Source: JBEKIK01 sp050013075
GTDB lineage: Bacteria; Planctomycetota; Planctomycetia; Pirellulales; Thermoguttaceae
Assembly (NCBI GenBank): GCA_050013075.1
Contig: JBEKFZ010000039.1
Location: 1-36,349 of the forward strand
Length of the DNA: 36,349 bases
Direction of reading: 5' to 3'
Shown here in pieces: positions 1 through 6,827 of the stretch; within the stretch, counting starts at the first letter, position 1, and each line of letters opens with the position of its first letter. The position numbers were made by a program, and so were the translations under genes. The notes below the pieces were generated by a model, which was not told the origin of the DNA, made no database searches, and saw nothing but the letters and a program-made list of their open reading frames with translations.

Positions 1-304
1 TCTGGGCAAGACGGCGAGCCTCGGCAGGTCCGCGCAACTCGATTTTGTGCTCATGCATGGCCGTTTCCACCACACCCACCGGCACAACTTCAAAACCCGG
101 CACCGATTGAAGCTCGTTAAAATAAGCAATCCCTACCTTGCGCCCATCCAATGTCGGCTCATTGGTCAGATTGAAAAACGGCGCAACCGCAACCTTACAA
201 AGTTGCGGAAACGGGTTGTGCAACTGCGGCTGACGCGACATCTGCGGCAGCAACGAACAGCCGCTAAGCATCACACACAGGAGTGTAACGAAAAGACGCA
301 ACAT
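1..304 (-). CDS. Putative lipoprotein, N-terminal part (runs off window)
   Basis: The reading frame starts at an ATG whose first base is 304 on the reverse strand and stays open for 101 codons to the window edge, so only the N-terminus is seen. It begins MLRLFVTLLCVMLSGCSLLP: a short charged start, a hydrophobic stretch and a lipobox (LSGC, Cys16), so it is probably a lipoprotein with the Cys as first mature residue. The following segment has a run VAVAPFFNLTNEP and then YFNELQSVPGFEVVP, the style of envelope proteins that define a conserved N-terminal beta strand before a helix (CsgG/TolB-like assembly lipoproteins). That family resemblance is only an impression. The gene is divergent from ispG with a 154-bp gap. 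Coding is well supported by the signal peptide; function is not known. Confidence 0.72.
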   Translation of the reverse strand, partial: MLRLFVTLLCVMLSGCSLLPQMSRQPQLHNPFPQLCKVAVAPFFNLTNEPTLDGRKVGIAYFNELQSVPGFEVVPVGVVETAMHEHKIELRGPAEARRLAQ

Positions 305-458
305 CTTTACTGATAAGTAGTTATGGAGAAGAGCCAACCTTTAAAGGCTAATCCTGGCATCCAAAGTCGGTCGTATTATCGGTAAAGTTGTCGCAGCTTC
401 TCCAATTTAAATCACGTGAACTTTTTAATTTTGTTTTACTCGGATAAAATTATTGTCA

Positions 459-1634
459 ATGAATACTAGTACTAGCTCAATAATCCGCAATCCAACACGT
501 GCCGTGCGCATCGGGTCCGTGACTATCGGCAGCGGGCATCCGATCGTGGTGCAGAGCATGTGCGCCACCAAGACCGCGGATATCGAAGCCACCGTGGCCC
601 AGGTCGATCAACTTTCGGCGGCAGGGGCGGGCGTGGTGCGGATCGCGGTGGATAACAATCGCGATTGCCGGGCCTTGGCCGAAATCCGCCGGCGCACCGC
701 CGCGAATCTATCGGTCGATCTGCAAGAGAACTATCGCCTGGCCGCCGATGCCGCGCCCTGGATCGACAAAATCCGCTATAATCCCGGCCATCTATATCAC
801 TACGAGCCGGAAAAATCTTGGCAGGACAAGGTACGTTTTTTAGTCGACACAGCCGGCCGGCACGATTGCGCCCTGCGCGTTGGCGTGAATTGCGGATCGG
901 TCGACGCGGCCAAGCGGGAAAAATTCGCCCCACACGATCAAATCGGTCCCATGCTGGAAAGCGCACTGGAGCACTGCGAACTGCTCGACCGCCTGGGTTT
1001 TACGCGATATTGCGTATCGCTGAAGGATTCCGATCCTGCCCGGGTAGTGGAAATAAATCGTCGTTTTGCCGCCCAGCGCCCCGACGTGCCGCTGCACCTG
1101 GGCGTGACCGAAGCCGGACTTCCGCCCGAAGGCGTTTTAAAATCGCGATTGGCGTTTGAACAATTATTATCGGCGGGCATCGGCGATACGTTGCGGGTGT
1201 CGCTTACCGTGCCGGTTGCCCAAAAACATGAAGAAGTCCTGGCCGGACAACAAATTCTGGCCGACGTGCTCGCCGGCCGGCTGCTGGGCGAGGAATATTA
1301 TCGCCGCGCGGAACATGATCTAAAAAAGGGGCTGGAGATAATAAGCTGCCCGAGTTGTTCGCGAGTCGAGAACGACGCCTTTTGCGAACTTGCCCAACAG
1401 GTCCGCCAGGCCACGCTCTATGCCGCGGCCTATCCCGTCACCATTGCCGTGATGGGCTGCCGCGTCAACGGCCCGGGCGAAACCGATAAGGCCGACCTGG
1501 GCCTGTGGTGCGGAAAAAAATCCGTCAATCTCAAACGCGGCAGCACCACGCTGGGGGCTTTTTCTTATGAAGAAATCATCCCCCGCTTAAAGGACGAACT
1601 GGATGCTATAATTGCCGAAATGTGTAGGAGGTAG
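459..1634 (+). CDS. ispG: 4-hydroxy-3-methylbut-2-enyl diphosphate synthase (IspG/GcpE)
   Basis: IspG reduces 2-C-methyl-D-erythritol 2,4-cyclodiphosphate to HMBPP in the cytosolic MEP isoprenoid pathway, using a [4Fe-4S] cluster. The protein (391 aa from this start) has the TIM-barrel N-terminus (IVVQSMCATKTADIEATVAQ) and, near the C-terminus, the cluster ligands CPSC in ISCPSCSRVENDAF and a third Cys in VMGCRVNGPGE. It is the short bacterial form without the extra central domain of plant and some bacterial enzymes. The start is uncertain: a TTG at 453 is in frame with the ATG at 459, and neither has a clear Shine-Dalgarno; the ATG is preferred. No other MEP gene is adjacent, so it stands alone here. 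The family call is secure. Confidence 0.96.
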   Translation: MNTSTSSIIRNPTRAVRIGSVTIGSGHPIVVQSMCATKTADIEATVAQVDQLSAAGAGVVRIAVDNNRDCRALAEIRRRTAANLSVDLQENYRLAADAAPWIDKIRYNPGHLYHYEPEKSWQDKVRFLVDTAGRHDCALRVGVNCGSVDAAKREKFAPHDQIGPMLESALEHCELLDRLGFTRYCVSLKDSDPARVVEINRRFAAQRPDVPLHLGVTEAGLPPEGVLKSRLAFEQLLSAGIGDTLRVSLTVPVAQKHEEVLAGQQILADVLAGRLLGEEYYRRAEHDLKKGLEIISCPSCSRVENDAFCELAQQVRQATLYAAAYPVTIAVMGCRVNGPGETDKADLGLWCGKKSVNLKRGSTTLGAFSYEEIIPRLKDELDAIIAEMCRR

Positions 1635-1748
1635 ATCATAAATTTACATACTTTGGGCGTTATATTGATTATTTTCTAAGCGATATTAATCCCCAAATGT
1701 CTAAATGATCTGCGATAATTCGGCAATGTAAATGGAGGACTGTGCAAG

Positions 1749-2627
1749 ATGGACATCACGCACCTACAAGAGATGAAGAAACTGGTCATTCTTGCTTTAT
1801 TCTCAAATGATGAATTAGCGAAACAACTTGTACTAAAAGGTGGTAATGTCATTGACATCGTGTATGGACTGTCAACCCGTCCATCAAAGGATATAGACTT
1901 TTCAATGTGTGGTAAGTTCGAGGATATACAAGAGACACAGGAATTAATCTCGCAGGCACTCCGAGTGACGTTTGCTGAGCATGGATATGTAGTATTCGAT
2001 GTGAATCTACGGGAAGAACCAACTAATCTGACAGAGAACATGAAGGAGTTCTGGGGAGGCTATAAGATAGATTTCAAGGTCATAGGGAAAGAGTTATTCG
2101 ATAAGTATGAAAATAATATAGATGAACTTAGGAAACGGGCACTACCAATGATCGAAGAAGGAGGCAGGAAATTCCCTATCGAGATCAGCAAATATGAATA
2201 CTGTGAAGAAAAGGATGCTCGTATAGTTGACGACTTTACAGTCTACGTGTACACCCCGTCGATGCTTGTGAGTGAGAAACTGCGTGCACTATGCCAGCAG
2301 ATGAATGAGTATAGGCAGGTGTTCAAAGGCTCAGCGAGAGCACGCGGACGGGATTTTTTCGATATCTGGCTCATAGTGGAGCACTTTCATATTGATTTTG
2401 AGGACGCGAAGTTCCATAGTACTCTCAAAAAAGTTTTCGCAGCAAAGCAAGTACCTCTCAGGTTGATCGGTAAACTCGGCGATCCGGAAGTAAGAGACTT
2501 TCATGGGCCAGATTTTGCTTCAGTAATCGACACAATAGTTCCCGACTTTGATCTACAGAGCTTCGAATATTATTATGATTTCGTTTTAAAACAGTGTGAA
2601 AAATTAAAATCCCTTTGGGACGAATAG
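1749..2627 (+). CDS. AbiEii-like nucleotidyltransferase (toxin of type IV TA)
   Basis: A 292-aa protein of the AbiEii/AbiGii family, nucleotidyltransferases that act as toxins in AbiE abortive-infection systems. The hallmark lies near the N-terminus: LKGGNVIDIVYGLSTRPSKD followed by IDF, giving the GG...R.S.DID nucleotidyltransferase signature with its metal-binding aspartates. Further on, the family block LVSEKLRALCQQMNEY and ARGRDFFDIW is also present. A good Shine-Dalgarno (GGAGG at 1734-1738) lies 10 bases before the ATG. Base composition is much more AT-rich than ispG, suggesting transfer. Unusually, the AbiEi-like partner does not lie upstream on the same strand but faces this gene, and the two coding regions overlap by 24 bp at their 3' ends. 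The family is confident; toxicity is inferred from the family. Confidence 0.88.
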   Translation: MDITHLQEMKKLVILALFSNDELAKQLVLKGGNVIDIVYGLSTRPSKDIDFSMCGKFEDIQETQELISQALRVTFAEHGYVVFDVNLREEPTNLTENMKEFWGGYKIDFKVIGKELFDKYENNIDELRKRALPMIEEGGRKFPIEISKYEYCEEKDARIVDDFTVYVYTPSMLVSEKLRALCQQMNEYRQVFKGSARARGRDFFDIWLIVEHFHIDFEDAKFHSTLKKVFAAKQVPLRLIGKLGDPEVRDFHGPDFASVIDTIVPDFDLQSFEYYYDFVLKQCEKLKSLWDE

Positions 2628-3530
2628 CCGCCATTTCTGATTATGCTGTGTGGACTTCATGCCGTGGGCCAAGTAGAAATCGAACTTGATAGGGAACTCC
2701 TGAAGATAATGTAGCTGATGCTCATCGAAACCTGCTCTTTCCATATATAATCCAATTGCCTGATGATATGGGTACGCAAATTTAAGCTTTCGTAGATAAG
2801 CAGCCATTTTGTTAGCTGAAACACGGCCTTTAGCAGACTCAAATGCAGCTGCCACGACGGCAACTCCGCCTGAATAAGACGGTCGCACAGTTGCATCAAT
2901 AAGAGTGCGTTCAATGTTAGTAATGGAAATCTGAGTAGTGCATAATTCAGGTTGGATTTCTACAACACCTAACCGGCCTGTATTTCTGCCATTGAGTTTA
3001 TAGATTCTTTGGCCATCATATTGTACCGAATTAGAGGACATGCGAGGCTTGGCAGCAAACGCGCGGTCAAGAGAATCCTGCGTTAGTGGTGAACCACCGC
3101 CTACAGTTTTTTGTTCTACATTGAAGTAAATCGTCTTGGGAATTTGGTCTGTAAGACCATTGAGATAAAGGGCTGTGAAGTGCGTGAAATAGCCGGACTG
3201 GTCTAACGACTGAACGACATCAAAAGTAGGCACAGTACCGTAGACGTAGCGTTGTTCTCCTCGATGAGGAAAGGGCAAAGATACGCGCTTTAATACTTTG
3301 TGTTTTGTGATTAAATCTGCTAAGGTTTTTGTTCCGAGTGATTCAACAGACCAGAGGTTTTTTTGGTCAATGTGAGAAGACTCATCTAATTGCGTAGTTG
3401 ATAGTTCAATTAACCATGAAGATTGATACTGACGAACAACATCTAATAATTCCGAGGGGGAAAATACATTTTTTTGAAGTTCGCTGAATGTAGCACTAAC
3501 CCGGGTAGAGTCGATGAAATAAGAGTGCAT
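2604..3530 (-). CDS. AbiEi-like antitoxin/transcriptional regulator
   Basis: A 308-aa protein whose C-terminal half carries the AbiEi signature: NIERTLIDATVRPSYSGGVA, then a helical segment and FAYPYHQAIGLYMERAGF. In AbiE systems the AbiEi protein represses its own operon through an N-terminal DNA-binding domain and neutralises the AbiEii nucleotidyltransferase. The N-terminus here (FSELQKNVFSPSELLDVVRQ) could be the winged-helix part, but I cannot identify it firmly. The start is well set: GGAGG lies 8 bases before the ATG. A perfect 34-bp palindrome begins 17 bp upstream of the start codon and three related ones follow, plausible operators for this protein. The gene is AT-rich like its convergent partner. 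AbiEi-family membership is likely; pairing with the neighbouring toxin is inferred from adjacency. Confidence 0.82.
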   Translation of the reverse strand: MHSYFIDSTRVSATFSELQKNVFSPSELLDVVRQYQSSWLIELSTTQLDESSHIDQKNLWSVESLGTKTLADLITKHKVLKRVSLPFPHRGEQRYVYGTVPTFDVVQSLDQSGYFTHFTALYLNGLTDQIPKTIYFNVEQKTVGGGSPLTQDSLDRAFAAKPRMSSNSVQYDGQRIYKLNGRNTGRLGVVEIQPELCTTQISITNIERTLIDATVRPSYSGGVAVVAAAFESAKGRVSANKMAAYLRKLKFAYPYHQAIGLYMERAGFDEHQLHYLQEFPIKFDFYLAHGMKSTQHNQKWRLFVPKGF

Positions 3531-3547
3531 TATATGGCCTCCAATAA

Positions 3548-3581
3548 GATCATCGTGTAGTATATATACTACACGATGATC
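3548..3581. repeat. Palindrome 1 of 4 (34 bp, perfect)
   Basis: A perfect 34-bp inverted repeat with no loop, centred on the shared core GTAGTATATATACTAC and flanked by the private arm GATCATCGT and its complement. It begins 17 bp upstream of the AbiEi-like start codon, between the probable promoter and the ribosome site, so it could be an operator or a 5' UTR hairpin. Confidence 0.95.
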
Positions 3582-3624
3582 GACTAGGTTGTATTGATAT
3601 TATATAGGTTTTATTCTCATGTAA

Positions 3625-3680
3625 AGCAATGGTAAAAGCGTTGTGTAGTATATATACTACACAACGCTTTTACCATTGCT
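3625..3680. repeat. Palindrome 2 of 4 (56 bp, perfect)
   Basis: A perfect 56-bp palindrome: the same 16-bp core GTAGTATATATACTAC at the centre (3645-3660), with 20-bp private arms (outer part AGCAATGGTAAAAGCG) unrelated to those of the other three. No mismatch and no loop. Perfect DNA palindromes of this length are normally unstable in bacteria, so its retention is notable. Confidence 0.95.
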
Positions 3681-3689
3681 CTCTTTATT

Positions 3690-3759
3690 ATGTCGGAAGC
3701 CTCCAAATAGACTAGTGTAGTATATATACAACACTAGTCTATTTGGAGGCTTCCGACAT
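3690..3759. repeat. Palindrome 3 of 4 (70 bp, one mismatch)
   Basis: A 70-bp palindrome with a single mismatched pair (3719 against 3730), which falls inside the shared core and turns its right half from ACTAC to ACAAC. The arms (ATGTCGGAAGCCTCCAAATA inward) pair perfectly and are unlike those of the neighbours. Only 9 bp separate it from palindrome 2, and it abuts palindrome 4. Confidence 0.95.
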
Positions 3760-3793
3760 GAACACACTGTAGTATATATACTACAGTGTGTTC
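3760..3793. repeat. Palindrome 4 of 4 (34 bp, perfect)
   Basis: A perfect 34-bp palindrome with the 16-bp core GTAGTATATATACTAC at 3769-3784 and private arms GAACACACT. It starts on the base right after palindrome 3. Beyond it, 3794-3881 is an AT-rich leader to the glycosyltransferase gene in which I see no convincing promoter. Confidence 0.95.
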
Positions 3794-3881
3794 CCTTTTA
3801 CCATAAATACATATAAACCACCTTACCAAGTTAAGACATTACTATTTTTCTGTTTTGCCTATATTGTTATGATCCTCGTCC

Positions 3882-5006
3882 ATGAAAGTCTTAGCCCTTA
3901 TTGAAGGCGCAAATGCGGTTTGCTGCCGGTATCGGATCGAGGCCTTTGCCGAAGCGATGGCCGATCTGGGAGTCGGCCTGGAAGTTGTGCGATTCCAGAA
4001 AGGAATTTTGAACAGAATCGGCAATTTGCGTAAGGCAAAATCCGCCGACGTGGTCATCCTGCAAAGAAAACTCCTGCCGCTTTGGCAGTTATTGCTGCTG
4101 CGGCGCTGGTCGAAACGCCTGATATTCGATGTTGACGACGCGGTTTTTCAACGCGACAGCAATAGCAGCAAGGGTTCCATTAGCCGGTCGCGCTGGGCCA
4201 AATATCGAGCTACCGTGTCCAATGCGGATCTGGTCATCGCGGGCAACGATTATCTTGGGCGAGTCACCGCCGCTTTAATCGGTCCGGACCGGGTGCGCGT
4301 CATTCCAACTTGTATCGACACCAGCCGGTATAGCCCCGCATTCCATCATCGAGTCGGCGCCGATGCAAGGCTTGTCTGGATTGGCCAGCAAGGCACTTTG
4401 CATACGCTGGGCATGGCTGCCGAGGAATTAAAAGCCGTGGCTCAGCGTATGGGAGGCATGGAATTTCGGCAGATTTGCGACCGGTCGGCCGATTTTCCCG
4501 GCCTGCGCGTGGTTTTGAAGCCTTGGTCGATAGCAACCGAAACGGCGGACCTAGCCGAGGGCGACATCGGAGTGGCCTGGATGCCGGACGATTCCTGGAG
4601 CCTGGGCAAATGCGGTCTGAAGGTCTTGCAATACATGGCGGCCGGTTTGCCGGTGGTGGCCAATCCGGTCGGCGTTCATCGCGAGATGGTCATTCACGGC
4701 GAAACCGGATTTTTGGCATCCACGCCGCAACAATGGGCCGAGGCGGTCGCACGTTTGGCGGCCGATCCGATGCTGCGCAGCAGATTCGGGGCCGCCGGCC
4801 GATATCTGGTCGAAAAGCGATATGGCATCGCCGCTTGGTGGCCGAAATTCGTCGATGCAACGCTAGGCAACGCCGATTCGACTCGAATGCGTTACACGTC
4901 CGAGGAATTTTCCTGGGAGTACGATTTACACCACCGCGAATACGCAGTAGACGAAACGCGAGGCAATTCCAGACTTCGTCCGGGCGCGCTGACTCGGGGC
5001 TATTGA
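3882..5006 (+). CDS. Glycosyltransferase, GT4-like (GT-B fold)
   Basis: A 374-aa cytosolic glycosyltransferase, probably adding a sugar from a nucleotide donor to a cell-surface glycan. The N-terminal Rossmann half begins MKVLALIEGANAVCCRYRIE; the middle holds a probable linker region (IFDVDDAVFQ, VRVIPTCIDTSRYSP); the C-terminal donor-binding half carries GKCGLKVLQYMAAGLPVVAN, PVGVHREMVIHGETGFLA and a following helix, the usual GT4 E-x7-E region with a Cys/Leu variation. The final about 35 residues after the helix are low in family features. The stop codon (TGA at 5004-5006) lies inside the terminal inverted repeat of a 125-bp dispersed element, so the natural C-terminus may have been replaced on insertion. 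Specific sugar and acceptor cannot be told. Confidence 0.88.
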   Translation: MKVLALIEGANAVCCRYRIEAFAEAMADLGVGLEVVRFQKGILNRIGNLRKAKSADVVILQRKLLPLWQLLLLRRWSKRLIFDVDDAVFQRDSNSSKGSISRSRWAKYRATVSNADLVIAGNDYLGRVTAALIGPDRVRVIPTCIDTSRYSPAFHHRVGADARLVWIGQQGTLHTLGMAAEELKAVAQRMGGMEFRQICDRSADFPGLRVVLKPWSIATETADLAEGDIGVAWMPDDSWSLGKCGLKVLQYMAAGLPVVANPVGVHREMVIHGETGFLASTPQQWAEAVARLAADPMLRSRFGAAGRYLVEKRYGIAAWWPKFVDATLGNADSTRMRYTSEEFSWEYDLHHREYAVDETRGNSRLRPGALTRGY

Positions 5007-5126
5007 ATGTCAGATAGAGAATGTCATGCGAAAAATCAGAGCCGGGGCGTGTCGCCCCGGCATTTCCGGGCCGACACGGCCCGGCTCTGAAGCGACAATA
5101 CGACATTATTATCATGACATTCTAAT
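5002..5126. repeat. Dispersed hairpin element, copy 1
   Basis: One of three similar 124-126 bp elements in the window (others at 7994 and 29028). Ends are imperfect inverted repeats beginning ATTGA.TGTCA; the centre (5037-5089) is a 53-nt GC-rich hairpin that starts CAGAGCCGGGGCGTGTCG and ends CCCGGCTCTG. The left end supplies the stop codon of the glycosyltransferase gene. Its placement directly after a gene would also suit transcription termination, but there is no T-run next to the stem. Confidence 0.88.
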
Positions 5127-5137
5127 AAATTTTAACT

Positions 5138-5944
5138 ATGCGAAACAACTTCCCTGCAATCTTGGTTTTCTGCCTTGTCATGGCGGCCGGGTGTCATACG
5201 CCTTTGGCCGGCCGGCTGGTGCTGCCCGATCAGAACACCGTGGTTCGCGAGCAACTTACCGTTCACAGCGATTTTATCTTGCCTGAGCACCATCGGCTTT
5301 TGGACGAACTGGTCGCCCAGCGAGTGGATTTGAACCGGCGCCTGGGACTACCCAACTCCGACGAGCCGATCCACGTGTACCTGTTTGAAAACGTCGACCG
5401 CTTCAAGGGTTTCATGAAAATTTACCATCCCGATTTCCCCGATCGCCGGGCGTTTTTCCTGGAAACCGATACGAAACTTTCGGTCTATGCCCAGTGGGGC
5501 GACCGGGTTGCCGAGGATCTGCGCCACGAGATCACGCACGGTTATCTACATTCCACCGTGCCGAACATACCACTTTGGCTCGACGAGGGACTCGCCAAGT
5601 TTTACGAAGCGCCGCGAAGCGAGCGGGGACTGAACCGCCTCCTAATGAATCTGCTGGCCGAACGGCTCCAGCGCGAACATTGGAGGGCGGATTTAAAACG
5701 ATTGGAACAACTCGATCCGGCAAAAGACATGTCACTAAACGACTATGCCGAGTCCTGGGCCTGGGTCTATTTTTTGCTGGAATCGCATCCGGAATATGCC
5801 GACGTGCTCCGGGCTTATATTTCCGACCTGCGGCGCGACGGCGTCCCAGCCGCATTTTACGAACGCTTAACCGCCGCAATTCCCGACCCTAACGCGGCCT
5901 TGACTGATTATCTCCGGGCACAAGTGCCCGGGCTAAACCATTAA
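5138..5944 (+). CDS. DUF1570-type metallopeptidase lipoprotein
   Basis: A 268-aa predicted lipoprotein: N-terminal hydrophobic segment ending in a lipobox (MAAGC, Cys19). The core is a gluzincin-type zinc peptidase site: RHEITHGYLHS (HExxH) followed by PLWLDEGLAKFYE, whose Glu is the likely third zinc ligand. This arrangement, and the preceding segment about covering an object by IHVYLFENVDRFKGFM, matches the DUF1570 / peptidase MA-like proteins frequent in planctomycetes. It probably works at the cell envelope; no substrate is known. The ATG at 5138 gives a good signal peptide, but only 11 bp separate it from the upstream hairpin element, leaving little room for its own promoter. It converges with the next gene. 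Peptidase family is likely; activity is untested. Confidence 0.85.
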   Translation: MRNNFPAILVFCLVMAAGCHTPLAGRLVLPDQNTVVREQLTVHSDFILPEHHRLLDELVAQRVDLNRRLGLPNSDEPIHVYLFENVDRFKGFMKIYHPDFPDRRAFFLETDTKLSVYAQWGDRVAEDLRHEITHGYLHSTVPNIPLWLDEGLAKFYEAPRSERGLNRLLMNLLAERLQREHWRADLKRLEQLDPAKDMSLNDYAESWAWVYFLLESHPEYADVLRAYISDLRRDGVPAAFYERLTAAIPDPNAALTDYLRAQVPGLNH

Positions 5945-5977
5945 TTTTTGCCGGGCAAAAGCCAACGGATTAAACCA

Positions 5978-6421
5978 TTAATTCGCGGCGGGCGGCGGGG
6001 GCGTATATGTCTGCACAGGCGGCTGCTGATACGCCGGCTGCACTGCCGGGCTCGGAGATGGGGGCGGAGTTTGATATGTCGGCTGGACCGCCTGTGGCGG
6101 TTGCGCGTACGTTTGAGGCTGCGTATAAACCGGGCTGGGTTGCGCATATACGGGAGCCGGCTGCGCATATACCGGGGCTTGTTGGTAATACACTGGCGCC
6201 GGGGCCGCGTAATACGGCGCCGGGGCCGCATAATACGGCGCCGGAGCCACATACACGCGATATGGATATGGATAAGGATAGTAATACGGGTAGGGGTGTG
6301 GATGATACATCGGGATGCCAAGACCGATGCCAACGCTTACCCCTCCGGCTTGGAGCGGAGAGCACACAGAAGCCAAAACCGCCAAAACGACAAAAATGAA
6401 AAAGACTTTCTTTGCGTTCAT
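5978..6421 (-). CDS. Secreted Pro/Tyr/Ala-rich repeat protein
   Basis: A 147-aa exported protein. A clear Sec signal peptide (MNAKKVFFIFVVLAVLASVC, cleavage near SPLQAGG) is followed by a Gly/His/Tyr region (MYHPHPYPYYYPYPYPY) and then many short degenerate repeats of the type PAPYYAAPAPVYYQQAPVY, ending in PPPPAAN. Such low-complexity Pro/Tyr proteins are common in planctomycete genomes and are thought to be surface or cell-wall parts, but I know of no assigned role. A longer frame opens at 6604, but the ATG at 6421 is preferred since AGGAGG lies 7 bases upstream and the signal peptide then begins at residue 1. It is read convergently with the metallopeptidase gene, 33 bp away. Confidence 0.82.
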   Translation of the reverse strand: MNAKKVFFIFVVLAVLASVCSPLQAGGVSVGIGLGIPMYHPHPYPYYYPYPYPYRVYVAPAPYYAAPAPYYAAPAPVYYQQAPVYAQPAPVYAQPSPVYTQPQTYAQPPQAVQPTYQTPPPSPSPAVQPAYQQPPVQTYTPPPPAAN

Positions 6422-6827
6422 GGCAAACCTCCTGCCAATACAATCATGTCCATGCACTTCTTGGAACAGTCGTGCCATGGATCGGATACTACCAACCATC
6501 GGGGAAATAGCAAATACCGTTTCCATCAGCCTTTTTCGGTTCCCACGCAGAGCATGGGAACCAGGGTTATGGATCGACACGTTCCAATCGTTATAGATCG
6601 ACACGTCGGGCGGAAATGCTTAATAGACATAAACTATTGGGCCTCTGCGCATATATGCCAACTTGCACATTTAGCCGAAATTAACATCACTGTTTTGCAT
6701 GTTATTCCAAAGCTGTAACTAACTTTGCCTTGCTTATAGCTTTACAATCGCCCTGGCATTTTTGGAAATCATTTGCTACACTCCCGCCCCGCCCATTTTT
6801 ACATTTCACAAATAGGAGGAGTATGTT
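6422..6827. other. Intergenic region between divergent genes
   Basis: About 400 bp separate two divergent exported-protein genes and must hold both promoters; I could not pick convincing -35/-10 pairs. It contains a hairpin at 6538-6562 (GGTTCCCACGC..GCATGGGAACC) and a short direct repeat (GATCGACACGT at about 6571 and 6597). No further gene is supported. Confidence 0.6.
6538..6562. repeat. Short palindromic repeat
   Basis: Stem GGTTCCCA...TGGGAACC around a short loop, in the gap between two divergent genes. Sequences of this type recur as short intergenic palindromes in many bacteria; only one copy is in this window. Confidence 0.6.

Noticed and set aside
523..966. Open frames opposite ispG
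   Set aside because: Arg/Pro-rich shadows in GC-rich sequence; ispG is certain in the + frame.
3548..3793. A CRISPR array
   Set aside because: The repeated core is only 16 bp, each unit is a palindrome with its own arms, spacing is irregular (88, 72 and 52 bp between centres), and no cas gene is near.
5948..6718. Long Arg-rich frame on the + strand opposite the Pro/Tyr-rich gene
   Set aside because: It is the shadow of a low-complexity gene with a good ribosome site and signal peptide on the other strand; Arg/His-rich composition is an artefact.
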